Below, piece after piece: positions 1 through 7,800 of a stretch of DNA of 24,937 bases. Location of the stretch: contig JAAXHF010000229.1 of NCBI GenBank assembly GCA_012271025.1, forward strand, positions 1-24,937, given 5' to 3'. This DNA is from Deltaproteobacteria bacterium (GTDB lineage Bacteria; Desulfobacterota_B; Binatia; Bin18). The stretch's first letter is position 1, and each line of letters begins with the position of its first letter. Position numbers and translations under genes: made by a program. The notes under the pieces are model-generated. The model did not search any database, had not been told where the DNA came from, and saw only the letters and a program-made list of their open reading frames with translations.

Positions 1-143
1 ACGACTTCCCGGGTGGCGAGTGGCGGCGGATCCAGAAGGCCGATGGCTATCGCTGGATCATGGTCAACGGCGACGTGACCTTTGAGGACGGCCAGTGCAC
101 GAACGCCACGCCGGGTCGTCTGCTGCGGCACGGCAAGGGCTAA
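1..143 (+). CDS. Amidohydrolase / N-acyl-D-amino-acid deacylase, C-terminal end (5' partial)
   Basis: An open frame enters the window (codons start at base 3) and ends at TAA 141-143, giving 46 residues. The end contains VNGDVTFEDG followed by TPGRLLRHG. This is the typical C-terminus of amidohydrolase-3 / D-aminoacylase family enzymes, where the last beta-strands carry V-x-V-N-G ... F-x-D-G followed by an A/T-x-PG-R-x-L-R tail. These are metal-dependent hydrolases of N-acyl-D-amino acids or related amides. The catalytic metal-binding region lies outside the window, so substrate cannot be assigned. It converges with the leftward MFS gene, with about 70 bp between them that shows no clear terminator. 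The family call is good; the exact enzyme is not known. Confidence 0.75.
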   Translation, partial: DFPGGEWRRIQKADGYRWIMVNGDVTFEDGQCTNATPGRLLRHGKG

Positions 144-213
144 GTCCTCTCATCCAACCGCCTCGGCGCGCAGTCTCCAATATGACACAACCGGACGAGC
201 GCGCCGGGCCGAT

Positions 214-1506
214 TCATTCGGGCGAGCGTGGCACAGGCGTGAGCGTGGCCGCGCCCGCCCCTATCACAAACGCCCCAATACACACCACCAGCGCCCAGTC
301 ATAACTGCCGGTTGTGTCATAGATCGCACCCAGCACGACCGGACCCAGGGCACCGGTCACACTCACCGCCACCGTCCCCATCACCCCGCCAATCGTCCCA
401 AAGGCGTTGAGCCCGAAGTTGTGACCGAGAGCGAGCGGCCACAGCACAACCAAGCCCCCGAAGCCCAGGCCGAACAGCGGTACGACCAGCACCAGCACCC
501 AGCTGCCGAGGCTGGGCATGAACAGCAGAAAGCCGAGCCCGAGCGCCTGCACGGCCAGACACACGGCCAACAGAGTATGAGGATCGGTCCGGTACTCACT
601 GATCCAGCCGACCGTAAAGCGCCCGCCCATGCTCATGCCTAGGGCAATGCCGGCAATCGAAGAGGCCAGCTCAAGCGAAAAGCCGGCGTCCTGGAGCAGG
701 GCGACCTGGTGAGCGTTGAACGACATGGCCGCCCCGATCCCGCAGCACAGGGCCAGGCTTAACAGCCAGAAGGTCGGCGTCCTCAGCGCGGCGCCGAGCG
801 TCCAGGCATGCTCGCTGGGCGGCACCAGATCGGGTTCGTCGGGTTCGACCTGACCGCCGTGGCCGAGCGGCAGCAGCCCCTTCTGCTGAGGCGTATCGGT
901 CAGAAAGAACAACACCAGGGGAAACATCACCCCCAGCGACAGCCCGGCCAGCGAGCGGTAGGCCATCCGCCAGGTAAACTCCTCGATCAAAAATCCGGCT
1001 ATCGGCACCAGCACCAGCCCACCCATCCCGGCTCCGACCAGGGCCATACCCATGGCCCGACCGCGTTTGGCCACAAACCACTCAGACACGATCTTGCCAA
1101 TCGTTGTCGGAGCAATACCGGCCAGTCCCACACCCAGAAAAAAGTACAGACAATAAAACGCCAGCAGGCTCTGGACATAGCTCAGCAGCACCAGCGCAAT
1201 CCCATCAATCAGGGCGCTCAGCAGAAAGACCAGGCGTGCCCCGACCCGGTCGGCCAGCCAGCCCCAGACCGGAAGCAGGGTGCCGGCCGCCAGCAGATAC
1301 AGCGAGAAGCCGCCCGAGGTCTGCGCCCGAGTCCAGCCGAACTCCTCGGACAAAGGCTTGAGAAAGGCGGAGAAAATATAGGTGAAGCCGCCGTCGATAA
1401 TAGACACCACAAACAGAATGGCGACCACAAACCAGCCGTAGAAAAACGGGTCGGTCCGGCCCTGGGGTGAAGCTGCGTCCGTCATCTTCTTCATGGGATC
1501 GGCCAT
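214..1506 (-). CDS. MFS transporter (oxalate/formate-antiporter or monocarboxylate-like)
   Basis: A 430-residue, highly hydrophobic protein with about 12 membrane helices and a central hydrophilic loop near residues 205-235. The loop between helices 2 and 3 carries GWLADRVGAR, the MFS motif A (G-x-x-x-D-R-x-G-R/K). The N-terminal FFYGWFVVAI start and the GRAMGMALVGAGMG stretch resemble the OFA/MCT-like branch, which moves small organic anions, but the substrate cannot be read from sequence. ATG 1506 overlaps the stop of the upstream asparaginase-like gene as TGATG. A GTG at 1509 and an ATG at 1494 are possible alternatives. It is the last gene of the leftward ergothioneine-type operon, so it could export or import a product or precursor of that pathway; this is inference from position. 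Confidence 0.85.
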   Translation of the reverse strand: MADPMKKMTDAASPQGRTDPFFYGWFVVAILFVVSIIDGGFTYIFSAFLKPLSEEFGWTRAQTSGGFSLYLLAAGTLLPVWGWLADRVGARLVFLLSALIDGIALVLLSYVQSLLAFYCLYFFLGVGLAGIAPTTIGKIVSEWFVAKRGRAMGMALVGAGMGGLVLVPIAGFLIEEFTWRMAYRSLAGLSLGVMFPLVLFFLTDTPQQKGLLPLGHGGQVEPDEPDLVPPSEHAWTLGAALRTPTFWLLSLALCCGIGAAMSFNAHQVALLQDAGFSLELASSIAGIALGMSMGGRFTVGWISEYRTDPHTLLAVCLAVQALGLGFLLFMPSLGSWVLVLVVPLFGLGFGGLVVLWPLALGHNFGLNAFGTIGGVMGTVAVSVTGALGPVVLGAIYDTTGSYDWALVVCIGAFVIGAGAATLTPVPRSPE

Positions 1507-2504
1507 CACCGGGCGCTATCCGGCCCGAGCACGAACTCGCGGCCAAAGGGCACATAGCCCAGCCCCAGGCCCAGACTCAACATCAGGCGCAGGCGGGTCT
1601 TGCGGGCCGACAGATGGTTCTCAATCACCACCCCGGCCGCCCGCAGGCCATCATAGGCCCGGGGATAGTAATACTCGGCCGCAGTCCAGCCGCTGGCAGC
1701 ACCCGAGCACAGGACAACCGGTAGGCCGCCTGTGGCCAGCCCGAGCACTTTCTCGCGAGCCTGGGGAGGAATCGTGCCGGTGGCCATGCCGGCAATGACC
1801 AGGCCCTGCACCTGCTCTGCGGACAGGCCGTCGAGCAGCGCCGCGTCTTCGGCCAGGGCCATGCTCAGAATCGGCACCGAGGCGGGCACGGCTCTCGGAA
1901 TCCGACCCAGACGCGACCGCGCAAGCGGCCGCCAGGGACACTCGACCTGATCCCCGATAATCTGCCCGAACGGCGCGCCGCGACGGGCGGTGAAGGCGTC
2001 CACGGCCCCGGTGTCGGCCTTGGACACGCTCCAGGCCTCAAAGATCTGATCGTTGAGGGTGACCAGGGTGCCGTAGGCGGCCGGCATCCGGCTAGCGACC
2101 CGCAGGGCGTTATCGAGATTCCGAATCCCGTCATAGCCGCTGGCCCAGCCGGGGCGCATGGCGCCGGTGAAGACAATCGGGACCGGGACGGCCACGAGTT
2201 CATCCACCGCGTAGGCGACCTCCTCCATGGCGTCGGTGCCGTGGGTGACCACAATGCCGTCAATAGCGGGCGTGGCGGCGGTCCGAATCCGTCGCGCCAG
2301 GGCCAACAGACTGTCGGCAGAGGCGGTGTCGGGCGGCACAAAGTCAACCGGCCGCACGCGCAGCTGGTGTCTGAGCGAGGTTTGGGCCAGCAGGTCGGCG
2401 GCCGTCCAGGTCGGTACGCTGCGGCCACTGCTATCTTTGAGCAGGCTGATCGTCCCCCCGGCCGCAATCAGGACCAGCCGGGGCTTTTTTGCGGTCCGTC
2501 GCAT
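1506..2504 (-). CDS. Asparaginase/glutaminase-family protein with altered catalytic lysine position
   Basis: A 332-residue protein of the bacterial asparaginase family (L-Asn to L-Asp plus ammonia in classical members). The N-terminus has IAAGGTIS with the nucleophile-type Thr18, and VVTHGTDAMEE supplies the second Thr90-Asp91 pair. The TGAMRP segment and the KADTGAVDAF segment also match the family. In E. coli AnsB a catalytic Lys precedes V-x-x-x-GAMRP; here the aligned residue is Val108 (VPIVFTGAMRP). Activity may therefore differ, although related actinobacterial and rhizobial sequences also vary there (from memory). An upstream in-frame ATG at 2612 would overlap egtD, so ATG 2504, which begins MRRTAKKPRLVLI, is preferred. 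It lies 34 bp after egtD and overlaps the MFS start. Confidence 0.85.
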   Translation of the reverse strand: MRRTAKKPRLVLIAAGGTISLLKDSSGRSVPTWTAADLLAQTSLRHQLRVRPVDFVPPDTASADSLLALARRIRTAATPAIDGIVVTHGTDAMEEVAYAVDELVAVPVPIVFTGAMRPGWASGYDGIRNLDNALRVASRMPAAYGTLVTLNDQIFEAWSVSKADTGAVDAFTARRGAPFGQIIGDQVECPWRPLARSRLGRIPRAVPASVPILSMALAEDAALLDGLSAEQVQGLVIAGMATGTIPPQAREKVLGLATGGLPVVLCSGAASGWTAAEYYYPRAYDGLRAAGVVIENHLSARKTRLRLMLSLGLGLGYVPFGREFVLGPDSAR

Positions 2505-2538
2505 GACTGAGTCTTGCCCGGAGGGAGCATGGGTCGTA

Positions 2539-3528
2539 TCAGCGGCCAACAAAACGGAACAGGTGAAGCAGGAACCAGGCGCGCTCGTCCGTCCACCGCG
2601 CGCACGGTTCAAAGCCGAACGGCCGCAGCTGGGCCGCTACCTGCCTGGCGTCGAATTTGCGGGAAATCTCGGTATGAATCGTTTCCTGGGGTGCAAAGAA
2701 CACCCGCAGTCCCAGCTCGGCAATCTCGACCTCCTGGGCCAGTTGGCTCTGGAGGTGCATTTCAATCTGGTGCTGGTCGCGGTTGTAAAAGGCCAGATGG
2801 CGAAACTGCGCCAGATTGAAGTTGGCCCCGAATTCACGGTTGATGCGCCGCAGCATGTTAAGGTTAAAGGCCGCCGTCACCCCGGCCGCGTCATTATAGG
2901 CGGCCTCCAGAATGGTGATCGACTTTCTGAGGTCCAGCCCCAGCAGGAAATAGTCCTGGGGCTGGAGTGCGGTCGCCAGACGGCCGAACAGCTCGGCCTG
3001 TTCGACATCGTTAAAATTGCCCAGATTACTGCCCAGAAACAGGACCAGGCGTTGCCGGGCGGGCGGCAGCGCGGCCAGGCCGCTCAGATAGTCGGTGGCC
3101 AGGCCATGGACCGACAGCCGGGGATAGTCGGCGATCAGCCCCCGGGCCGATTCCTCCAGCATGGAGGCGCTGATGTCAATCGGGACGTAGTGCATGGGCG
3201 AGTCGCGGCGCTGGTACTCGTCCAGCAGCAGACGGGTTTTGACCGAGCTGCCGCTACCCAGCTCGACCAGGCTGCACGCGCCGACCAGATTGAGCAGCTC
3301 AGCCGCCCGCTGACGCAGCAGCACGGCCTCGGTCCGGGTCGGATAGTATTCGGGTTGCTGGCAGATCTGCTCGAACAGCTCCGAGCCGTACTGGTCATAA
3401 AAGTAGCGCGGCGGAAGAGATTTCCGAGCAGCACTCAGACCGGCGGTCACATCCTCGCGAAAGCGGGGCAGAACGGCAACCGGACACGAGATATGCAGAC
3501 GATTGTCAACGGCGTGTGGGGTATCCAT
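2539..3528 (-). CDS. egtD: L-histidine N-alpha-methyltransferase EgtD
   Basis: A 329-residue SAM-dependent methyltransferase that converts histidine to hercynine (trimethylhistidine), the first committed step of ergothioneine synthesis. Family hallmarks are PPRYFYDQYGSELFEQI (residues about 39-55), the following PEYYPTRTE, and the SAM-binding ELGSGSSVKT (89-98). The length matches mycobacterial EgtD (about 320). ATG 3528 (MDTPHAVDN) is chosen because it lies 14 bp after the egtB stop; a longer frame reaching 3639 would overlap egtB. No strong ribosome-binding site is seen, so translation may depend on coupling with egtB. It sits directly downstream of egtC and egtB on the same strand, which makes the pathway assignment firm. 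Confidence 0.95.
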   Translation of the reverse strand: MDTPHAVDNRLHISCPVAVLPRFREDVTAGLSAARKSLPPRYFYDQYGSELFEQICQQPEYYPTRTEAVLLRQRAAELLNLVGACSLVELGSGSSVKTRLLLDEYQRRDSPMHYVPIDISASMLEESARGLIADYPRLSVHGLATDYLSGLAALPPARQRLVLFLGSNLGNFNDVEQAELFGRLATALQPQDYFLLGLDLRKSITILEAAYNDAAGVTAAFNLNMLRRINREFGANFNLAQFRHLAFYNRDQHQIEMHLQSQLAQEVEIAELGLRVFFAPQETIHTEISRKFDARQVAAQLRPFGFEPCARWTDERAWFLLHLFRFVGR

Positions 3529-3542
3529 GAGTGAATGTGGTG

Positions 3543-4898
3543 TTATCGGGCGCAGCGAAAACCGGCGAAGATTTCTCGGACCCAGGGGTGGTACCAGTTG
3601 CGAAAGGTCGGCCGCAGGACATGGCTGCGGGTCGCCCACGAGCCGCCCCGCAAGACCCGGTGGTGGCGGTCAAAATAGGGGGTCGAATAGCCGTCGTAGG
3701 GATAGGCGCAAAAATCGGGATAGGGCTGAAACCAGGTCGCGGTCCACTCCCACACGTTGCCCTGCATATCCATGCAACCGTAGGCGCTGGCACCGGCCGG
3801 ATGGTGCTGAACCGGGCTGGTGCCGTCGCGGCGCGCGTCGCTGTTGCAGCGCTGCGGGTCGGGTTGGGCCTCGCCCCAGGGATACGCCCGCTTGCAGCCG
3901 TGCACCGGGTCCCACGAGGCCGCCTTTTCCCACTCAGCCTCGGTCGGCAGGCGTTTGCCCACGGCTCGGGCATACGCCTCGGCCTCATACCAGCTGACCC
4001 CCATCACCGGGTGATCGGGAGCGAGCGGCCGGGCGCGTGTCAGGCCGACCAGGGCCCAGCCGCCGCCGGGCTGGCGGCGCCAGTAGCGCGGATGCTCAAC
4101 CGCGTTCTTCTCCCGCCAGGCCCAGCCCTCAGGGCTCCACCAGGCGCGCCGATGGTAATCGCCATCCCGGACAAAGCGGGCAAACTGGGCGTTGGTCACC
4201 GGATAGCGGTCGATCCAAAACTCGCCGACCTCCACCTCGTGCCGGGTGCGCTCGTTGTCCAGGGTCTCGGCCAGGCTGTTGCTGCCCATCGGGAAGGGAC
4301 CGGCCGGCACGCGCAGCATCTGGTCTTGTCCGGGAAGACTTCCATGCCCACCCTCCGTCGGACAGGAGGATACCCCGACGCGGTCGGCGGCCAGCAGCTG
4401 AAGCACCAGGGTCATGGTTTCCTGGTGCTGGGCTTCGTGCTGGAGCAGCATGCGAAAGATTCGGGCCTGCTGCAACAACGGATGGGACTCGGGAAAGTCG
4501 GTCCGGTCGAGGACGGCCAGCATGTGTTCCCGAACCGTATCGAGATAGGCCAGGATAGCGGCGCGGTCGGGCAGATTAATCCGGTTGGTTTTGGGATTCT
4601 CGGTCGGCGAAAAAAACTGCTCATAGGCATCGGACAGACAGGCCCGGCCCTCACACCGCTGCAAGATCCAGTAGCCTTCGGTCACCCCGATATGGCCCAG
4701 GTGCCAGCCCACCGGGCTGAAGTCGGGATGCGCCTGACGCCGGAAGTCGGCGTCGCTGACCTCGGCCAACAGGGCGAGCGTCTGGCGGCGCGATTCGATG
4801 AACCAGTCACGCAGCAACCGACGGTCGGGGCGTGTCTCATCGGCCAGTCGCACGGGCTGCGACGGGGCGGACGGCGGCTGCGGACTAGGCCGAGGCAC
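3543..4898 (-). CDS. egtB: Hercynylcysteine sulfoxide synthase EgtB
   Basis: A 451-residue non-haem iron enzyme that joins hercynine to gamma-glutamylcysteine (or cysteine) with O2. An N-terminal DinB-like domain carries the iron histidines: His69 in LGHIG and the HX3HXE motif at 154-160 (HEAQHQE). A C-terminal formylglycine-generating-enzyme-type domain starts near residue 205 (VPAGPFPMGSN) and includes GVSWYEAEAYARAVGKRLPT, GNVWEWTATW and the RVLRGGSWA ... GFRCAR end. Start: GTG 4898 is chosen because AGGTGG lies six bases upstream. The longer frame from ATG 4955 would overlap egtC by 71 bp and adds residues that do not look like EgtB. The gene overlaps the egtC 3' end by 14 bp. Presence of egtC suggests the gamma-glutamylcysteine-using, mycobacterial-type route. 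Confidence 0.94.
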   Translation of the reverse strand: MPRPSPQPPSAPSQPVRLADETRPDRRLLRDWFIESRRQTLALLAEVSDADFRRQAHPDFSPVGWHLGHIGVTEGYWILQRCEGRACLSDAYEQFFSPTENPKTNRINLPDRAAILAYLDTVREHMLAVLDRTDFPESHPLLQQARIFRMLLQHEAQHQETMTLVLQLLAADRVGVSSCPTEGGHGSLPGQDQMLRVPAGPFPMGSNSLAETLDNERTRHEVEVGEFWIDRYPVTNAQFARFVRDGDYHRRAWWSPEGWAWREKNAVEHPRYWRRQPGGGWALVGLTRARPLAPDHPVMGVSWYEAEAYARAVGKRLPTEAEWEKAASWDPVHGCKRAYPWGEAQPDPQRCNSDARRDGTSPVQHHPAGASAYGCMDMQGNVWEWTATWFQPYPDFCAYPYDGYSTPYFDRHHRVLRGGSWATRSHVLRPTFRNWYHPWVREIFAGFRCAR

Positions 4899-5715
4899 GC
4901 GACACCACCTCTCTCGGTCGAAGCGCGACACACTCCGGCTGGAGCCGGGCATCAAAGGCGATCAGCCGGTCTTCCTCCACCATCCGCCACGCCCGGCTCG
5001 CAAACAGACACTCCGAGGCCAGCAGGACGGCCCGAGGGAACTCGGCGGTATCAAACGCGCAGTACAGAGACGGCGCCGGGGAGCGTGAGGCAAAACGGCT
5101 GGCCACAACGAACTCCCCGTTGGTCAGCGCCAGATTGAGGACCAGCCCCGTTTGGGTCGGCGCAGCCCAGCGGACGAGCTGTTCGATGACGGCGTCCATC
5201 GCGCTCAGCACATTGTGCTGGGTGTACTCGCGGCCGTGCAAGAACTGGAGCAGCAGGGCAAATACGTGCTCGGAGTCGGTCGAGCCCTGGATGGCGGTGT
5301 AGTACTCGTCCCGCAGGGCGTCCCGAATCGGTCGCATCAGGCTGTGGCGGAAGTCCTCGATAAAGCCGTTATGCATGAACAGCAGGCGCTGGTAGGCAAA
5401 CGGCTGGCAGTTGGTGTGGGTCACCGTCTGGCCCGGGGTGGCGCTGCGCACGTTGGCAAAAATACACCCGGCGGCGATATGGTGGCCCAGGCCGGGCAAA
5501 TTATGGTCGCCCCAGATGGGGCAGGTATTGGTATACACGCACGGCGTGGGCTCAAGCTGCGGGTTGTACCAGCCGATGCCGAAGCCGTCGGCATTGACCA
5601 CCCCGGACGTCATCTCCTGCGGCCGGTAGCTCTGCACCACCAGCGAGTGCTCGGGCTCACTCACAACGCGCTCAAGCCGCAACTCGGGTCCGAGGTAGGT
5701 CATGAAGCGACACAT
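4885..5715 (-). CDS. egtC: Gamma-glutamyl-hercynylcysteine sulfoxide hydrolase EgtC
   Basis: A 276-residue class II glutamine-amidotransferase-fold hydrolase that removes the gamma-glutamyl group after the EgtB reaction. The start MCRFMTYLG leaves Cys2 as the N-terminal nucleophile once Met is removed. Further family motifs are FANVRSATPG, the NCQPF segment, FMHNGFIEDF and the GSTDSEHVFALLL segment. Length is close to mycobacterial EgtC (about 230) with a longer C-terminus. It starts 69 bp after the ATP-grasp gene stop and runs into egtB. Alternative readings as a generic class II amidotransferase (YafJ-like) are unlikely because egtB and egtD follow directly. Confidence 0.93.
   Translation of the reverse strand: MCRFMTYLGPELRLERVVSEPEHSLVVQSYRPQEMTSGVVNADGFGIGWYNPQLEPTPCVYTNTCPIWGDHNLPGLGHHIAAGCIFANVRSATPGQTVTHTNCQPFAYQRLLFMHNGFIEDFRHSLMRPIRDALRDEYYTAIQGSTDSEHVFALLLQFLHGREYTQHNVLSAMDAVIEQLVRWAAPTQTGLVLNLALTNGEFVVASRFASRSPAPSLYCAFDTAEFPRAVLLASECLFASRAWRMVEEDRLIAFDARLQPECVALRPREVVSRASA
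4905..4910 (-). promoter_or_regulatory. Ribosome-binding site that fixes the egtB start
   Basis: On the minus strand AGGTGG stands six bases before GTG 4898, inside the last codons of egtC. It is the best Shine-Dalgarno match near the egtB start and supports the GTG over the upstream ATG at 4955. Confidence 0.6.
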
Positions 5716-5719
5716 AAAG

Positions 5720-5752
<33 letters not shown>

Positions 5753-5784
5753 GGCAGACGGTCGGGAAATGATGCTTGTGTCTT

Positions 5785-7026
5785 TCATTCAGCGTTCAGC
5801 ATTCCTCGTTTTTCTTCATTGTCCCAGGGCGACAGCCCGGGCCGTCTGAGCAAACGCCGCCGCAGAGCTTCGGCCTGGGCGTGAATCTCCTCATAGCTGT
5901 CGCCGAACAGATCGACCTGAGCCAGGACAATCCCGAACTCGCTCATCTGTCTCACCTGGCTGCCCGGTTCAAAATAAATCGTGATGCCGGGAACCGCCCG
6001 AGCCTGCTCGTGGTCGAGTAGATTTTCGGCCGCGTCCTCGGCAAAGGTAATCAGGTTGAACTGGCCGCCGACGACAGGCCGACGGGCCGGACTCAGGCTG
6101 GGCGCCCGACCGCTGGCCAGGGCCAGACCGGCCTCGTAAATGCAGGCGTCCAGGCACTGGCGGTACAGCTGGTAAAAGCAGGTGGCGGCGCGGCCGTTGA
6201 CCTCGGTCAGGGTCACCCCGTCCTCATGACACCAGAACTCGATGTTAAAAAATCCGTTGTCCAGGCCCACGCTGCCAATGGCGGCATACGCCTGCCGCTC
6301 AAGCTCGGCCTGGATAGGAGCGGAATGACGCGAGGGCAGAGAGAAATTGTCGATCACCCGCGTACCGGGATAGGTGTTGGTGTCGGTAATCGCCCACAGG
6401 TGGGGCTGGCCGCCGTACACCCAGCCCTCGACCGTCACCTGGGGACCGTCCACAAACTCTTCGACCAGCATCATGTCCTGGACGGCCAGGGGGTATTTGT
6501 CGAGATCAACATAGCGCCGGAAAAACGGCGTGTAGAGCGGCGACCAGGCCGGATAGTCGCGGCGCGCAATGTGCAGCGCCCGGTCGAGGTCGGCCGCAGA
6601 CTCAAGCTTAAAGCCCAGAATGCCGAGGTTCAGCCACGGCGGCTTGAGGTAGCACGGGTAGGTCGCAACCGAGGGATCGGGGTCGTGCAGGTCAATGGCC
6701 TGACAGCGGATCGGCTCGGGCTCGGCGCGGCGGCCGTAGTATTTGTGCAGGCACAGGAAGACCGACTCCACGCTCGGGCCGGGAAAGCCGAACTCCTCGC
6801 ACAGGGCGGCGGCGACCAGATCGGCCACGTCCCGCGAGTAAAAAATGGCGTCAATATGATGGCGGCGGATATAGTCCCGGCACTGGTCGATATAGGCCAG
6901 CAGATCGAGCTCGGGCGAGGGGGTGCGGGGGTTGAGCGGAGCGTCGAGCAGGTGGAAATTATAACCTGAGAGGCCGGCAATGGCGTCCCGGTCTCGCTGC
7001 GAGGGACAGGTGATGAATACCTCCAT
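5785..7026 (-). CDS. ATP-grasp domain ligase linked to the egt cluster
   Basis: A 413-residue protein with an ATP-grasp fold, which normally couples ATP hydrolysis to carboxylate-amine or carboxylate-thiol ligation through an acyl-phosphate. An N-terminal region resembling a pre-ATP-grasp domain (residues 1-110) is followed by YPCYLKPPW (nucleotide-binding Lys), the loop MMLVEEFVDGPQVTVEGWV, and the metal-binding FFNIEFW ... LTEVNGRAA (E-x-N-x-R type). It lies first in the leftward operon, 69 bp before egtC. Ergothioneine clusters using EgtC need gamma-glutamylcysteine, usually made by EgtA, and no egtA is present here. Whether this protein supplies that dipeptide, conjugates ergothioneine or does something else is inference. 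The last residues (RGMLNAE) fall in low-complexity DNA and may be a replaced C-terminus. Confidence 0.8.
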   Translation of the reverse strand: MEVFITCPSQRDRDAIAGLSGYNFHLLDAPLNPRTPSPELDLLAYIDQCRDYIRRHHIDAIFYSRDVADLVAAALCEEFGFPGPSVESVFLCLHKYYGRRAEPEPIRCQAIDLHDPDPSVATYPCYLKPPWLNLGILGFKLESAADLDRALHIARRDYPAWSPLYTPFFRRYVDLDKYPLAVQDMMLVEEFVDGPQVTVEGWVYGGQPHLWAITDTNTYPGTRVIDNFSLPSRHSAPIQAELERQAYAAIGSVGLDNGFFNIEFWCHEDGVTLTEVNGRAATCFYQLYRQCLDACIYEAGLALASGRAPSLSPARRPVVGGQFNLITFAEDAAENLLDHEQARAVPGITIYFEPGSQVRQMSEFGIVLAQVDLFGDSYEEIHAQAEALRRRLLRRPGLSPWDNEEKRGMLNAE

Positions 7027-7191
7027 AGGGCTGAACCTCCGTCCGCTGCGGAGTGCGGCGGGAATCCCCCTCCCACCCTGCGCCCCGGCATTCTATTGAT
7101 TGCCCAGCGTGTGTCAACTATTGCAATGCAAAACGGGTCCGGCAAAAATCGAACCGCTCGACGCAAAAACACCACTAGAGAGGATTGACCC

Positions 7192-7779
7192 ATGCTACTC
7201 TATCTTGACACCAGACGTGCCCCCAACCCGCGCAAAGTCCGCATCTATCTGGCCGAGAAGCAGCTCGACATTCCCATCAAGGAGTTGGACCTGTACGCCG
7301 GCGAGCAAAAAACGCCCGAGTTCCTGGCCAAGAATCCGTTTGCCGGGGTACCCATCCTGGAACTCGACGACGGGACCGTGTTGGCCGAGACGCTGCCGAT
7401 CATGGAATACCTCGAAGAGCTGTATCCCGACCCGCCGTTGATTGGCACCGACGCGGTCAGCCGCGCCCAGGTCCGGGCCTGGGAGCGGCGGTGTGAGATC
7501 GGGGTGTATCTGACCGCCTCGCGCATGGTGCTGTCCAAGGGCGATGTCTCGGATCACGCGAAAGGCGTGCTGATGTCGCGCCTGCCGCTGGTCAACGCCG
7601 GCCTGGAGGGCAAAGACTGGCTGGCCGGGGACTTCTCGATTGCCGACATCATGCTGTTCATCGGCCTGGAGACCGCCCACAACAAGCGCTATCAGGGCGA
7701 GTTTGCCCTTGATCCGGCCTGGACCAACCTGCGGCGCTGGTACGAGGCCATAAAAGCCCGGCCCAGCACCTCGGCGTGA
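7192..7779 (+). CDS. Glutathione S-transferase family protein
   Basis: A 195-residue protein with an N-terminal thioredoxin-like GST domain (residues 1-80) and an alpha-helical C-terminal domain. The NPRKVRIYLAEK segment, PFAGVPILELDDG with the cis-Pro, and VLAETLPIMEYLEELYP with the glutathione-binding E-T pair are classical, and the DFSIADIMLF N-capping/hydrophobic staple motif lies in the C-terminal half. Substrate is unknown. AGAGAGG lies eight bases before ATG 7192. It is divergent from the ATP-grasp gene across a 165-bp gap and only 21 bp upstream of hsdM, so hsdM may share its transcript. A thiol-handling enzyme next to the ergothioneine cluster is suggestive but could be chance. Confidence 0.9.
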   Translation: MLLYLDTRRAPNPRKVRIYLAEKQLDIPIKELDLYAGEQKTPEFLAKNPFAGVPILELDDGTVLAETLPIMEYLEELYPDPPLIGTDAVSRAQVRAWERRCEIGVYLTASRMVLSKGDVSDHAKGVLMSRLPLVNAGLEGKDWLAGDFSIADIMLFIGLETAHNKRYQGEFALDPAWTNLRRWYEAIKARPSTSA

Positions 7780-7800
7780 GGTCCACCGGCAGAGGAGCCC

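Noticed and set aside
2227..3534. A long rightward open frame (435 codons) across egtD.
   Set aside because: It is antisense to egtD and the asparaginase gene, both with clear catalytic motifs. The GC-rich codon pattern creates such shadow frames.
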